Of a DNA stretch of 64,000 bases, positions 48,025 through 55,576 are shown one piece after another. The first letter of the stretch is position 1. Each line of letters starts with the position of its first letter. Position numbers and translations under genes: made by a program. The notes under the pieces are model-generated. The model did not search any database. It was not told the DNA's origin and saw nothing but the letters and a program-made list of their open reading frames with translations. Origin of the DNA: an uncultured Oscillospiraceae bacterium (GTDB taxonomy: Bacteria > Bacillota > Clostridia > Oscillospirales > Oscillospiraceae); NCBI GenBank assembly GCA_910579775.1, contig CAJTUE010000001.1:248001-312000 (forward strand), written 5' to 3'.

Positions 48025-48662
48025 TGCGTTCAAGGTTTGATGAGCAGCTCGATCTGCTGAATAAAGAGATGATCACCATGGGCGCCCTGTGCGAAAACGC
48101 CATCGCCATGTCCGCCAAAGCCGTGGCGGAAGGCGACCTCGCCCTGATCGAGTCCATACCTGCGCTTGCAGAGCAAATTGGGCAGAAGGAGAGGGAGATC
48201 GAAAGCCTTTGCCTGAAGCTGCTTTTACAGCAGCAGCCGGTGGCGAAGGATCTGCGCATCATCTCCTCCGCCCTGAAAATGGTCACGGATATGGAGCGCA
48301 TCGGGCACCAGTCCGCCGACATCGCCGAAATCGTCAGGATGGCAAACCTCAAGGTGGGCGGTGATGCAGAAGAAGTCCGCAACATGGCGCTTGCCGTGAT
48401 AAAGATGGTCAGCGAGAGCATTGACGCCTTTGTAAAAAAAGACGACGATATGGCACAGGCGGTCATCGCCTATGACGATGTGGTGGATAACTGCTTTGAC
48501 CGTGTCAAAAATCTGCTGATTGGCCGATTCAGCCAACCGGAAGCGGACGGTGAGCAGACCATCGACCTTTTGATGGTCGCAAAATATTTTGAACGAATCG
48601 GGGATCACGCGGTCAACATTGCAAAATGGGTGGTGTTCTCCATTACCGGAAGCAGGGGGTGA
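48024..48662 (+). CDS. phoU: Phosphate signalling protein PhoU
   Basis: This 212-residue all-helical protein has two PhoU repeats, each with the metal-binding E/DxxxD pattern. MRSRFDEQLDLLNKEMITMGALCENAI opens the protein, with DLRIISSALKMVTDMERIGHQSADIAEI in repeat one and DLLMVAKYFERIGDHAVNIAKWVVF in repeat two. PhoU tells the sensor kinase about Pst activity and prevents phosphate overload. Its start shares a base with the pstB stop. Confidence 0.95.
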   Translation: MRSRFDEQLDLLNKEMITMGALCENAIAMSAKAVAEGDLALIESIPALAEQIGQKEREIESLCLKLLLQQQPVAKDLRIISSALKMVTDMERIGHQSADIAEIVRMANLKVGGDAEEVRNMALAVIKMVSESIDAFVKKDDDMAQAVIAYDDVVDNCFDRVKNLLIGRFSQPEADGEQTIDLLMVAKYFERIGDHAVNIAKWVVFSITGSRG

Positions 48663-48667
48663 AAAAG

Positions 48668-49342
48668 ATGATTTTTTGTGTGGAGGACGACAGCGGAATT
48701 CGTGACCTGATGATATATGCCCTGAACGCCGCCGGTTTTGAAGCTGCCGGCTTCGGGGACGGCGCAGCGTTCTGGGAAGCCATGAAGCGGCAAAGGCCGG
48801 AGCTTATCCTGCTGGATATCATGCTGCCCGGCGAGGATGGTATTTCCATTCTCAAAAATCTGCGTTCCCAAATCGTGACGAGAGATATCCCCGTCATCAT
48901 GGCCACCGCCAAGGGCACGGAATACGATAAGGTGACCGGGCTTGACCTGGGTGCGGACGACTATCTTGCAAAGCCCTTCGGCATGATGGAAATGGTGTCG
49001 AGAGTCAAGGCGGTTTTGCGCCGTACCGCCCCGAGAGAAGAACGGGAGCCTCTGCGTATCGGCGGACTGGAGCTTGACCCCGGGGCCTGCATCGTTCAGA
49101 TCGACGGAGAGCGTGTGGAGCTTACACTAAAAGAATTTAAGCTGCTGCTTACCTTCATGGAAAACATCGGCAGGGTGTTCAGCCGTGAGCATCTGCTGGA
49201 AACCGTTTGGGGGCTGGACTATATCGGCGAAACACGAACAGTGGATGTACATATCGGCACCCTGCGGACAAAGCTGGGGAAATATGGCAGCCTGATCACA
49301 ACGGTGAGGGGTATCGGCTATCGTATGGAGGATAAGCTATGA
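48668..49342 (+). CDS. phoB: Phosphate-response regulator (PhoB/PhoP-type)
   Basis: This 224-residue OmpR-family regulator has a receiver with acidic pocket EDD (6-8), phospho-Asp50 in LILLDIMLPGEDG and Lys in DYLAKPF. A winged-helix domain (LTLKEFKLLLTFMENIGRVFSREHLLETVWGLDYIGETRTVDVHIGTLRTKLG) follows. I start at the ATG at 48668 (MIFCVEDD). It overlaps the kinase gene by four bases (ATGA). Its likely targets are the Pho-box repeats before pstS. Confidence 0.92.
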   Translation: MIFCVEDDSGIRDLMIYALNAAGFEAAGFGDGAAFWEAMKRQRPELILLDIMLPGEDGISILKNLRSQIVTRDIPVIMATAKGTEYDKVTGLDLGADDYLAKPFGMMEMVSRVKAVLRRTAPREEREPLRIGGLELDPGACIVQIDGERVELTLKEFKLLLTFMENIGRVFSREHLLETVWGLDYIGETRTVDVHIGTLRTKLGKYGSLITTVRGIGYRMEDKL

Positions 49343-50994
49343 CAAAACGGATTTTCCGCTCTATCGGCTTTGTTGCCATTGCCGTTTTTCTTGCCTCCTT
49401 AATTCTCATTATGGGCGTGCTGTACAGCTACTTTTCGGGGGTGCAGCAAAGGCAGCTTCAAATGCAGCTGGAGCTTGCCGCACAGGGCGTCACCAATGAA
49501 GAAACCGCATATTTTGATGATTTAAAGGTGCGGGATTACCGCATCACATGGATCGCCGCTGACGGGACGGTGCTGTATGACAGCGATGCACTCAGTTCGG
49601 ATATGGAGAACCATTTGGAGCGTGAGGAGATCAAAGAAGCCCTTGCCACAGGCTATGGGGAAAGCCGACGCTACTCCGCCACGCTGATGGATCGCTCTCT
49701 TTATGCGGCGCAGCGTTTGGAGGACGGAACCGTCCTGCGTCTTTCCATTGCGCAAAGCTCCATTTTAACGCTGGTACTCGGTATGGCACAGCCGATAAGT
49801 ATTGTCATAGTTCTGGCGGTTGTCCTGTCCGTTGTCCTTGCTATCCGCCTTTCAAAAAACATTGTGAAGCCTTTGAATGAAATTGATTTGGATCATCCCC
49901 TTTCAAACGAGGGATATGACGAGCTTGCTCCCTTTCTCCGCAGGATCGACAGCCAGCAGAAACAATTGCGGGGACAAAAGACCCGGCTGGAACAGAAGCA
50001 GGCCGAGCTGGACACCATCATCGACAGTATGAGCGAGGGTATGGTGCTGCTGAATGAGCACGGAAAAATCGTCAGCATCAATCCCGCCGCCATGGCTCTG
50101 CTGGGCGCAAGCCAAAATTGTGTTGGTACGGATATGCTCACCGTCAGCAGGAATTTGGACCTGCATGACATTTTATCTCTGGCATTGCAGGGGCAGAGCG
50201 AAGTGCAGACCGTAGGCCTTGAAACCGGGCAATACCAAATCAGCGCCAGCCCAATTATGTCTGAAGGAAAAGTTGCCGGTGCCGCTCTTTGCTTTTTCGA
50301 TGTGACCGAAAAGGAAAAGGCGGAGCAGATGCGCCGTGAATTCACCTCCAATGTGTCCCATGAGCTGAAAACGCCCCTGCACTCCATTTCCGGCTATGCG
50401 GAGCTGCTTCAAAACAACATGGTGAAGCAGGAGGATATCGTCCCCTTTGCGGGAAAGATATACAGGGAAGCCCAGCGCATGACAAGTCTGGTGGAGGATA
50501 TCTTGAGCCTTTCCCATTTAGACGAGGGCGCAGAGGACATGGAGTGGATAGAGGTCGATCTGTATGAGCTTGCGGCGAAAGCCATCGCCGGTTTGGAGGC
50601 GGAAGCGAAAGCAGCGGAAGTGAAGACGTCTCTGCACGGAGAGTATTGCTGTCTGCACGGCATTCCGCAGCTTCTCCACAGTATCCTCTATAATCTTTGC
50701 GATAACGCCATCAAATACAATAAAAACGGCGGCGAGGTAACCGTCAGCGTTGAAAGACAGGACGCAGACGCCGTTCTCACCGTTTCCGATACGGGTATCG
50801 GTATTCCCGCCCAGGAGCAGGCGCGCATTTTTGAACGGTTCTACCGTGTGGATAAAAGCCGTTCTAAAGAGGTCGGCGGCACAGGGTTGGGACTCTCCAT
50901 CGTCAAGCACGCTGTGCTGATCCATCACGGGACGATCGAGGTGGACAGCGCAGTGGACGAGGGAACAACGATAACTGTCCGCTTGCCGATATAG
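49339..50994 (+). CDS. phoR: Phosphate sensor histidine kinase (PhoR-type)
   Basis: This 551-residue membrane kinase has a first span (FVAIAVFLASLILIMGVLYSYF), an extracytoplasmic sensor region (about 35-145) and a second span (ILTLVLGMAQPISIVIVLAVVLSVVLAI). A HAMP/coiled segment, a PAS domain (about 215-320), HisKA FTSNVSHELKTPLHSISGYAELL with the phospho-His, and HATPase boxes NAIKYNKNGG, DTGIGIPAQEQARIFERFYRVD and GTGLGLSIVKHAV follow. It phosphorylates the regulator encoded just upstream when phosphate is scarce. It is the last gene of the pst cluster. Confidence 0.92.
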   Translation: MTKRIFRSIGFVAIAVFLASLILIMGVLYSYFSGVQQRQLQMQLELAAQGVTNEETAYFDDLKVRDYRITWIAADGTVLYDSDALSSDMENHLEREEIKEALATGYGESRRYSATLMDRSLYAAQRLEDGTVLRLSIAQSSILTLVLGMAQPISIVIVLAVVLSVVLAIRLSKNIVKPLNEIDLDHPLSNEGYDELAPFLRRIDSQQKQLRGQKTRLEQKQAELDTIIDSMSEGMVLLNEHGKIVSINPAAMALLGASQNCVGTDMLTVSRNLDLHDILSLALQGQSEVQTVGLETGQYQISASPIMSEGKVAGAALCFFDVTEKEKAEQMRREFTSNVSHELKTPLHSISGYAELLQNNMVKQEDIVPFAGKIYREAQRMTSLVEDILSLSHLDEGAEDMEWIEVDLYELAAKAIAGLEAEAKAAEVKTSLHGEYCCLHGIPQLLHSILYNLCDNAIKYNKNGGEVTVSVERQDADAVLTVSDTGIGIPAQEQARIFERFYRVDKSRSKEVGGTGLGLSIVKHAVLIHHGTIEVDSAVDEGTTITVRLPI

Positions 50995-51066
50995 AAAGGG
51001 TTAATCCCAGAGCGCTATGTTGCCCGAATTTGCACCTGAGAGACAAAGTAAAACTTAAAGAAAGTC

Positions 51067-51095
51067 TTGACAAACAAATGTTCCGCTGCTAAAAT
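51067..51095 (+). promoter_or_regulatory. Promoter of the mobile-element leader
   Basis: TTGACA and TAAAAT are separated by 17 bases, upstream of a short leader frame. Confidence 0.65.
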
Positions 51096-51125
51096 ATAAG
51101 ATATCCGCAAGGAGAAAACCGGGCG

Positions 51126-51179
51126 ATGATAAGGTTTGGTATCGTGCTACGGGGCTGCTCATCCATGAATGAGTATTGA
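51126..51179 (+). CDS. 17-residue leader peptide of a conjugative element
   Basis: A short frame MIRFGIVLRGCSSMNEY starts 11 bases after AAGGAG and follows a good promoter. It precedes a long structured hairpin and mobC. Its position suggests a leader peptide or attenuator region of the transfer operon. It could also be chance. Confidence 0.45.
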   Translation: MIRFGIVLRGCSSMNEY

Positions 51180-51309
51180 CATCCAAATGCCGCCTTTCCT
51201 TTAGCTGCGGAGAATCATCCGAACGGTAAACTGAATACTGTGAAATGATTTAAGTATCAAAAAGGCAAGCTTAGTGCCTTGGAGCCGCTTGATGCGTTGA
51301 CTTCCTACG

Positions 51310-51386
51310 AGCCACTTGACTTTGACATACTCCCAGGGGAGTAGTCTGTCCAAGTGGTGTATGTCAACGGTCAAGTGGCTTTTTGT
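51310..51386 (+). promoter_or_regulatory. Long nested hairpin upstream of mobC (attenuator or oriT candidate)
   Basis: AGCCACTTGAC (51310-51320) pairs with GTCAAGTGGCT (51370-51380), GACATAC (51324-51330) with GTATGTC (51359-51365), and CTCCC (51330-51334) with GGGAG (51337-51341). A TTTTTG tract follows, so it can terminate transcription. In mobilisable elements such structured DNA before mobC is also where oriT often lies. Confidence 0.6.
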
Positions 51387-51580
51387 ATTTTCAAGGATCG
51401 CATATGCTCATCGGCTCCGGGAAAGGAGGTTCGATGAGCATTTTTTATTGGCTCAGTGCCATCGCAAGGTATCCCTGAGATTGACCTGCATCATCTTAGC
51501 GAGCAGTGCGTCTGTACTCCCACAGGTCGTACAAACGCCTCGTTAGGACTCTGTCCTAAAACCTGAAAGGAGAAATGATT

Positions 51581-51928
51581 ATGAGAAAAGGAATCAAAAA
51601 GCAGTTCTGGCTGTCCGAAAAGGACGCCGCAGATCTGAAACGAAAAGCCCAAAGGTGCGGCGTCACGGAAACCTCTGTGATCCGGCAACTGCTCCACGGA
51701 TATGAGCCGAGAGAGAAGCCGGACGAGCGTTTCTATGAAGCCATGCGTGAGATGTATGCCATCGGGAACAACCTCAATCAGCTTACCGCTAAGGCACATA
51801 AGCTGGGCTTTATCGACACGCCCATGCTTAGGGAATTGAGCAGGGCCTTTGCCCGGTTTCAGTTAAAAATCGAGCAGAACTTCCTGCTGCCCGTTAAAAC
51901 CCAAACCAAAAAGGAGACCAATCAATGA
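51581..51928 (+). CDS. mobC: MobC-type plasmid/ICE mobilisation protein
   Basis: This 115-residue protein matches MobC relaxosome proteins. An N-terminal RHH-like part is MRKGIKKQFWLSEKDAADLKRKAQRCGVTETSVIRQLLHGYEP, followed by YEAMREMYAIGNNLNQLTAKAHKLGFIDTPMLREL. MobC helps the relaxase nick oriT. I choose the ATG at 51581, eight bases after AAAGGAG; an ATG two codons earlier is too close to that site. No relaxase gene follows, so the transfer module is incomplete. It overlaps the parB remnant by four bases. Confidence 0.85.
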   Translation: MRKGIKKQFWLSEKDAADLKRKAQRCGVTETSVIRQLLHGYEPREKPDERFYEAMREMYAIGNNLNQLTAKAHKLGFIDTPMLRELSRAFARFQLKIEQNFLLPVKTQTKKETNQ

Positions 51929-52083
51929 TAAACGAACAACCGAAAAAGAAATCAGCGCTGCTGCCCGTCAGTCAGCTCCACACCTTCGAGGGACACCCCT
52001 ACAAGGTGCTGGACAATGAGGAGATGGACAGCCTGGTGGAGAGTATCAAAGAGCAGGGTAAATTACATAGTCGCTGCCGATGA
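51925..52083 (+). pseudogene. Truncated ParB/RepB-like protein
   Basis: The 52-residue frame reads MINEQPKKKSALLPVSQLHTFEGHPYKV...MDSLVESIKEQG, the N-terminus of ParB-like proteins of conjugative elements, and then changes abruptly to KLHSRCR and a stop. The catalytic GHRR-type motif and DNA-binding domain are missing. The break at about 52058 marks a deletion junction with the ArdA-like fragment on the other strand. Confidence 0.75.
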
Positions 52084-52249
52084 AAATGCCGGGGTGCAGA
52101 CTTTCGTACTGATAGCCAAGTGCATCCAAGTCAACGAAGGGAAGCACATCATTCGGGAGATTTAATGGACTTTCATACTTCAGGAAAAATTCGCCTAATG
52201 CGGCATAAGAATTGGCCCCTGCGCAGACATCAAGATATCTTTCCTCCAT
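52046..52249 (-). pseudogene. ArdA-like antirestriction protein fragment
   Basis: The minus-strand frame from MEERYLDVCAG includes SYAALGEFFLKYESPLNLPNDVLPFVDLDALGYQYESLHPGIFIGSDYVIYPAL. This follows the C-terminal pattern of ArdA antirestriction proteins (SYxxLGxxxxxE, then xxPxxxxxYxDxxAxG, then xFxxxGYV). The frame opens further upstream (52342), but that part is made of hairpin sequence. The 3' end runs into the cut parB fragment, so both look broken by one deletion. Confidence 0.4.
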
Positions 52250-52371
52250 TTCTACCGATTGTGATGATTTAGTTGGCGCCCTTTTTGAACTTAGGGTAAA
52301 ATGAAAAAGGGCGTCGGTCTGTTTCAGGTCATATAGACCCACAAACCGGTGCCCTGATTCGGAATATAAAA

Positions 52372-52414
52372 TCAGCGCCCTTTTTGAAATCCAAAAAGGG
52401 CGCTGACTGTTTTT
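52372..52414 (+). terminator. Terminator-like hairpin near the end of the acquired segment
   Basis: The perfect 15-bp stem TCAGCGCCCTTTTTG / CAAAAAGGGCGCTGA is followed by a T-run. A partial copy of the left arm (GCGCCCTTTTTGAA) also occurs at 52276-52289 with an AAAAAGGGCG partner nearby. Confidence 0.75.
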
Positions 52415-52435
52415 CCTTCAAATTGGTTCGTGTAC

Positions 52436-52447
52436 GGGTTCGAGTCC
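52436..52447. repeat. tRNA T-arm-like sequence, candidate attachment remnant
   Basis: GGGTTCGAGTCC matches 12 bases of the T-arm of tRNA-Arg(CCG) at 44269-44280 in direct orientation, but here no tRNA surrounds it. It lies at the boundary where ordinary chromosomal genes resume. Confidence 0.45.
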
Positions 52448-52519
52448 ACCCAGCCACTCCGAAACCGTGCCAGATATCTTTTGTTTCAGTGATGAATTTT
52501 GGGACTCAAAAATCCCCTA

Positions 52520-52568
52520 AAACGGTATAGATGTCACTGGCTTTTCGCCAGTGACATCTATACCGTTT
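52520..52568. terminator. 22-bp perfect hairpin, terminator of tRNA-Leu
   Basis: Arms at 52520-52541 and 52547-52568 are exact complements with loop TTTTC. It lies just downstream of the minus-strand tRNA-Leu with a T-rich tail on that strand. Confidence 0.85.
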
Positions 52569-52576
52569 CGCTTTTA

Positions 52577-52663
52577 TGGTGCCGGTGGCCGGACTCGAAC
52601 CGGCACGCTGTCGCCAGCGGTGGATTTTGAGTCCACTACGTCTACCAATTCCATCACACCGGC
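52577..52663 (-). tRNA. tRNA-Leu(CAA)
   Basis: An 87-base class II tRNA with acceptor GCCGGTG / CACCGGC, long variable arm, anticodon loop CTCAAAA and encoded CCA. Confidence 0.95.
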
Positions 52664-52684
52664 AGGTGGTGGCCACTGGCAAGT

Positions 52685-52713
52685 ATTATAACGCACTTTC
52701 TCCCAATACGCAA
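52685..52713 (-). promoter_or_regulatory. Promoter of tRNA-Leu
   Basis: On the minus strand, TTGCGT and TATAAT are separated by 17 bases. Confidence 0.85.
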
Positions 52714-52739
52714 GAGGGAATTTCTTGTTTTACACCGTT

Positions 52740-53771
52740 TTACAGCAGAACGACTCCCGCCCCGCCGCAGACGCTCCGGGTGGACTCATCCCAGACGCTG
52801 GCCTGGACCTCGCCGATGTGGGCCTTACCCAGCAGGAGCATAGAAAGCCGGGACTGGCCAATGCCACCGCCCATGGTGAGGGGCAGCTCCCCGGCCAGCA
52901 GAGCCTTATGGAAGGGCAGCGCCCGGCGGTCGTCGCACCCGGCCAGGGTGAGCTGCTTGTCCAGGGACTCGGGGCTGACCCGAATGCCCATGGAGGAGAG
53001 CTCAAAGGCGCAGTGGAGCACGTCGTTCCACAGCAAAATGTCGCCGTTTAGAGACCAGTCGTCATAGTCGGGAGCGCGGCCATCGTGGGGCTTGCCCGAC
53101 TTCAGCGCGCCGCCGATGCCCATGAGGAAGGTGACAGGGTGGTCCTTTACCCAGGCGTTTTCCCGCTCCTTTGGGGTGAGGTCAGGCCACTTGTCCTCCA
53201 GCTCCTGGGCGGTGACAAAGGACACCTCTCCCTGGATGGTGGGCAAAACGGTGAGCTGGGGGAACACCGAGCGCAGGGTGGTCTGGGTGTCCGCCACTAC
53301 CTTTACGATCTCCCGCACGGTCTGGCGCAGATGCTCCTCATCCCGGTCCCGGGGGGCGATGATCTTCTCCCAGTCCCATTGGTCCACATAGATGGAGTGA
53401 AGGTTATCGGGCTGCTCATCCCGGCGGATGGCGTTCATGTCGGTATACAGCCCCTCGCCCACCGAAAACTGATACCGCTTCAGGGCCAGGCGCTTCCACT
53501 TGGCCAGAGAGTGGACCACCTGGGCATCCCGCCCGGCGGCAGGAATATCGAAAGACACCGGCCGCTCCACCCCGTTGAGGTCATCGTTGAGGCCGGTGGC
53601 GGCCTCTACGAACAGGGGAGCGGACACCCGGCGCAGGCGCAGGGCACCCGCCAGACCGTCCTCAAACAGCCGCTTCAGCAGAGAAATGGCCTTTTGGGTG
53701 TCGTACAGGTTGAGCAGCGGGGCGTACCCCTCGGGAATGGCGGACCGGTTTGTGACGGCTGTTTTGCTCAT
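52740..53771 (-). CDS. asnA: Aspartate--ammonia ligase
   Basis: This 343-residue protein matches AsnA, a class II aminoacyl-tRNA-synthetase-like enzyme that makes asparagine from aspartate and ammonia with ATP. RPVSFDIPAAGRDAQVVHSLAKWKRLALKRY, GEGLYTDMNAIRRDEQPDNLHSIYVDQWDWEK and LTMGGGIGQSRLSMLLLGKAHIGEVQ are diagnostic. I start at 53771 (MSKTAVTNRS) after GAGAGGAAG. The presence of AsnA suggests that the AsnB at 15.4 kb may have another role. No T-box was found in the short upstream region. Confidence 0.96.
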   Translation of the reverse strand: MSKTAVTNRSAIPEGYAPLLNLYDTQKAISLLKRLFEDGLAGALRLRRVSAPLFVEAATGLNDDLNGVERPVSFDIPAAGRDAQVVHSLAKWKRLALKRYQFSVGEGLYTDMNAIRRDEQPDNLHSIYVDQWDWEKIIAPRDRDEEHLRQTVREIVKVVADTQTTLRSVFPQLTVLPTIQGEVSFVTAQELEDKWPDLTPKERENAWVKDHPVTFLMGIGGALKSGKPHDGRAPDYDDWSLNGDILLWNDVLHCAFELSSMGIRVSPESLDKQLTLAGCDDRRALPFHKALLAGELPLTMGGGIGQSRLSMLLLGKAHIGEVQASVWDESTRSVCGGAGVVLL

Positions 53772-53925
53772 AGCGAACGCTTCCTCTCTGATGTGCGGGT
53801 CTGCTCTTATTGATCTCCACGGCGGCCCTGACGGACCGCGGCAGCTTGAGCCACGCGATATCTTGAGCCATGCTTGACGGGGGTCGTTTTTTATTTCCCT
53901 ATTCTGTGCGCTTTCGGCCAAAATG

Positions 53926-54483
53926 TCAAGGATTTTTTTCGCCGTGCAGGACGCTCCACCCCAACCAAAGGCCCATTGCCAAGAGACCGGGGCCGTAGCC
54001 CTGCCGCAGGCATATCCCGCCCAGAGCCAGAATTCCGCCCAGAGCTACGGCGGCCACAGCCCCTTCCATCCGCTCCGCCGCAGGGGGAGAGAGGAATATC
54101 CCACCCAGACAGCCCACCACCCGGCCGCCGTCCAGGGGAGCGATGGGCATGAGGTTGAACAGTCCCAGGGCCAGGGAAATACCCGCCAGCAGAAAATCCC
54201 CTGTCCTCCCCGCGCCCACGGCCAAAACAAGACTGCACACCGGCCCCGCCAAAGCCACGGGCAGCTCCCGGGCATAGGACAGTCCGGCGGACAGGCGGAG
54301 CTGCGCGCCTAACGCGGCCAGAGTAAAGCCCTCCACCCTGCCCCCCACCGCTAGAAGCGCGGCCACGTGCCCCACCTCATGGACGGCGGCGGCAAAAAAG
54401 GTGGGCGCCAGCAGGTCCGGTTCGATCAGCCAAACCGCCGCCGCCATCAGCCAAAAGCCGGGGGATATCCGCACTCCTTTCAC
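53926..54483 (-). CDS. SpoIVFB-like site-2 (M50) membrane metalloprotease
   Basis: This 185-residue membrane protein has the zinc motif HEVGH in AAVHEVGHVAALL and the second ligand region LFNLMPIAPLDGGRVV (variant of NPDG), in the compact order of SpoIVFB. SpoIVFB cleaves pro-sigma-K in the mother cell. I start at the GTG at 54483, whose GTGA overlaps the stop of the SpoIVFA-like gene; an upstream ATG at 54516 would add 11 residues inside that gene. With SpoIVB at 3.4 kb, the parts of the checkpoint are present. Confidence 0.8.
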   Translation of the reverse strand: MKGVRISPGFWLMAAAVWLIEPDLLAPTFFAAAVHEVGHVAALLAVGGRVEGFTLAALGAQLRLSAGLSYARELPVALAGPVCSLVLAVGAGRTGDFLLAGISLALGLFNLMPIAPLDGGRVVGCLGGIFLSPPAAERMEGAVAAVALGGILALGGICLRQGYGPGLLAMGLWLGWSVLHGEKNP

Positions 54484-55391
54484 GGCAGCTCTAAATAATA
54501 GGTCGGGTCGTGCCACAGGCCGTTGGCCTTCACCTCAAAGTGCAGGTGGGGGCCGGTGACGTTGCCGGTGGAGCCCACCAGGGCGATCGTGTCTCCCATT
54601 TTTACCTCGTCCCCCTCCGCCTTTAAGAGCTTGCTGCAGTGGGCGTAGAGGGTCTTCACTGTGTCCGAGTGCTTGATTTGGATATAGTTGCCGTAGGACT
54701 CCCCCTTTCCCACCACCTCTACCACCCCGTCGGCAAAGGCGTGGATTTCGGTGCCCTCGGGGGAGGAGATATCCACCCCGTGGTGGAAGTTGTCCCCGCC
54801 GTCCACCGGGTGCTCCCGCCAGCCGTAGCCGGAGGTGTACCCCCCGCTCACTGGGGCGTCCAGGGTGGCGGGCAACTCCAGAGGGTCATAGGCCATGGTG
54901 GCGTTGTAGGGGGGCGGCGGGCCATCGTAAGGGTAGGAGGTAGGTTCCGGCGTGGGAGTGGGGGTAGGCTCCGGCGTCGGGACCGGCGTGGGGGTCGGAG
55001 TTGGAGGCGGCATTGCAGTGGGTGTGGAAGTTGGCGTAGGTGTGGGGGACGGGGGAGGAGTGGGTACGGGCGTGGGAGTGGGCGTGGGCTCCGCCGACGC
55101 GCCCCAGAAGGCGGCAAAGGTCTCCGCCACGCCGCCCTCCTGGTCCAGGGCGCGGCCCAGGTCGGCAAACACCGCCTTAAAATCCCGCTCCCCCAGCACC
55201 CTGGTCCGCAGAGCCGCCGCCTCCGCCGGGAAATAGTTCCGGGCCAGCAGACCCAGATCCAGCAACGCCAGAAACACCAGCAGCCGTTTTAGCCAGCGGC
55301 CCTCCCGTACGTTCTTCCCGCGCCGCGCCGTCTGTCCCCCGGGCCGGACCCGGTATCTGTCCGCGCCCCTCCGCACGCCCCGCCTGTCCAC
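54480..55391 (-). CDS. SpoIVFA-like membrane protein with M23/LytM domain
   Basis: This 303-residue protein has a basic N-terminus, one span (LLVFLALLDLGLLA), a short extracytoplasmic region, a low-complexity Thr/Pro linker of about 70 residues and a C-terminal LytM/M23 domain. The domain shows SGYGWREHPVDGGDNFHHGVDISSPEGTEIHAFADG and GSTGNVTGPHLHFE, with zinc ligands that look intact. SpoIVFA holds SpoIVFB inactive until cut by SpoIVB; the coupled downstream M50 gene supports this role. An intact M23 site would be unusual for SpoIVFA, so an active wall peptidase is the alternative. I use the GTG at 55391 after GGGAGGGG. Confidence 0.72.
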   Translation of the reverse strand: MDRRGVRRGADRYRVRPGGQTARRGKNVREGRWLKRLLVFLALLDLGLLARNYFPAEAAALRTRVLGERDFKAVFADLGRALDQEGGVAETFAAFWGASAEPTPTPTPVPTPPPSPTPTPTSTPTAMPPPTPTPTPVPTPEPTPTPTPEPTSYPYDGPPPPYNATMAYDPLELPATLDAPVSGGYTSGYGWREHPVDGGDNFHHGVDISSPEGTEIHAFADGVVEVVGKGESYGNYIQIKHSDTVKTLYAHCSKLLKAEGDEVKMGDTIALVGSTGNVTGPHLHFEVKANGLWHDPTYYLELP

Positions 55392-55445
55392 GAGCAAACC
55401 CCTCCCTTGCTTGATCAGCAAAGCTTATGCAGGGGCAGGACGGGC

Positions 55446-55496
55446 TTAGAACATTCCTTTAGAACATTCCTGCTAGCGCGACGAGTCGTCGCGCCC
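55446..55496. repeat. 13-bp tandem repeat and 19-bp perfect palindrome
   Basis: TTAGAACATTCC occurs at 55446 and 55459. GCGCGACGAGTCGTCGCGC (55476-55494) is a perfect palindrome with nine-base arms and one mismatch to the copy inside the helicase gene at 10759-10777. Confidence 0.75.
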
Positions 55497-55511
55497 TTTT
55501 CCTCCTTCCCC

Positions 55512-55540
55512 TTGCTTTTGTATGCGCGGTCCGGTATAAT
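55512..55540 (+). promoter_or_regulatory. Promoter of the hexokinase gene
   Basis: TTGCTT and TATAAT are separated by 17 bases, about 37 bases upstream of the start codon. Confidence 0.78.
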
Positions 55541-55576
55541 AAAACAATGGAAAAAGCATAGCTTGGAGGCGGTTTT

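Noticed and set aside
52436..52465. A complete tRNA gene at the right end of the pst segment
   Set aside because: Only T-arm-like bases are present. The flanking T-stem bases do not pair and no anticodon arm can be drawn.
53772..53925. T-box or upstream frame before asnA
   Set aside because: A GGACCGCG string is on the wrong strand, there is no antiterminator hairpin, and the short frame there has no ribosome site.
54950..55095. CRISPR-like or satellite repeat
   Set aside because: The periodic GGCGTGGGAGTGGG-type sequence encodes the Thr/Pro linker of the SpoIVFA-like protein. There are no unique spacers.
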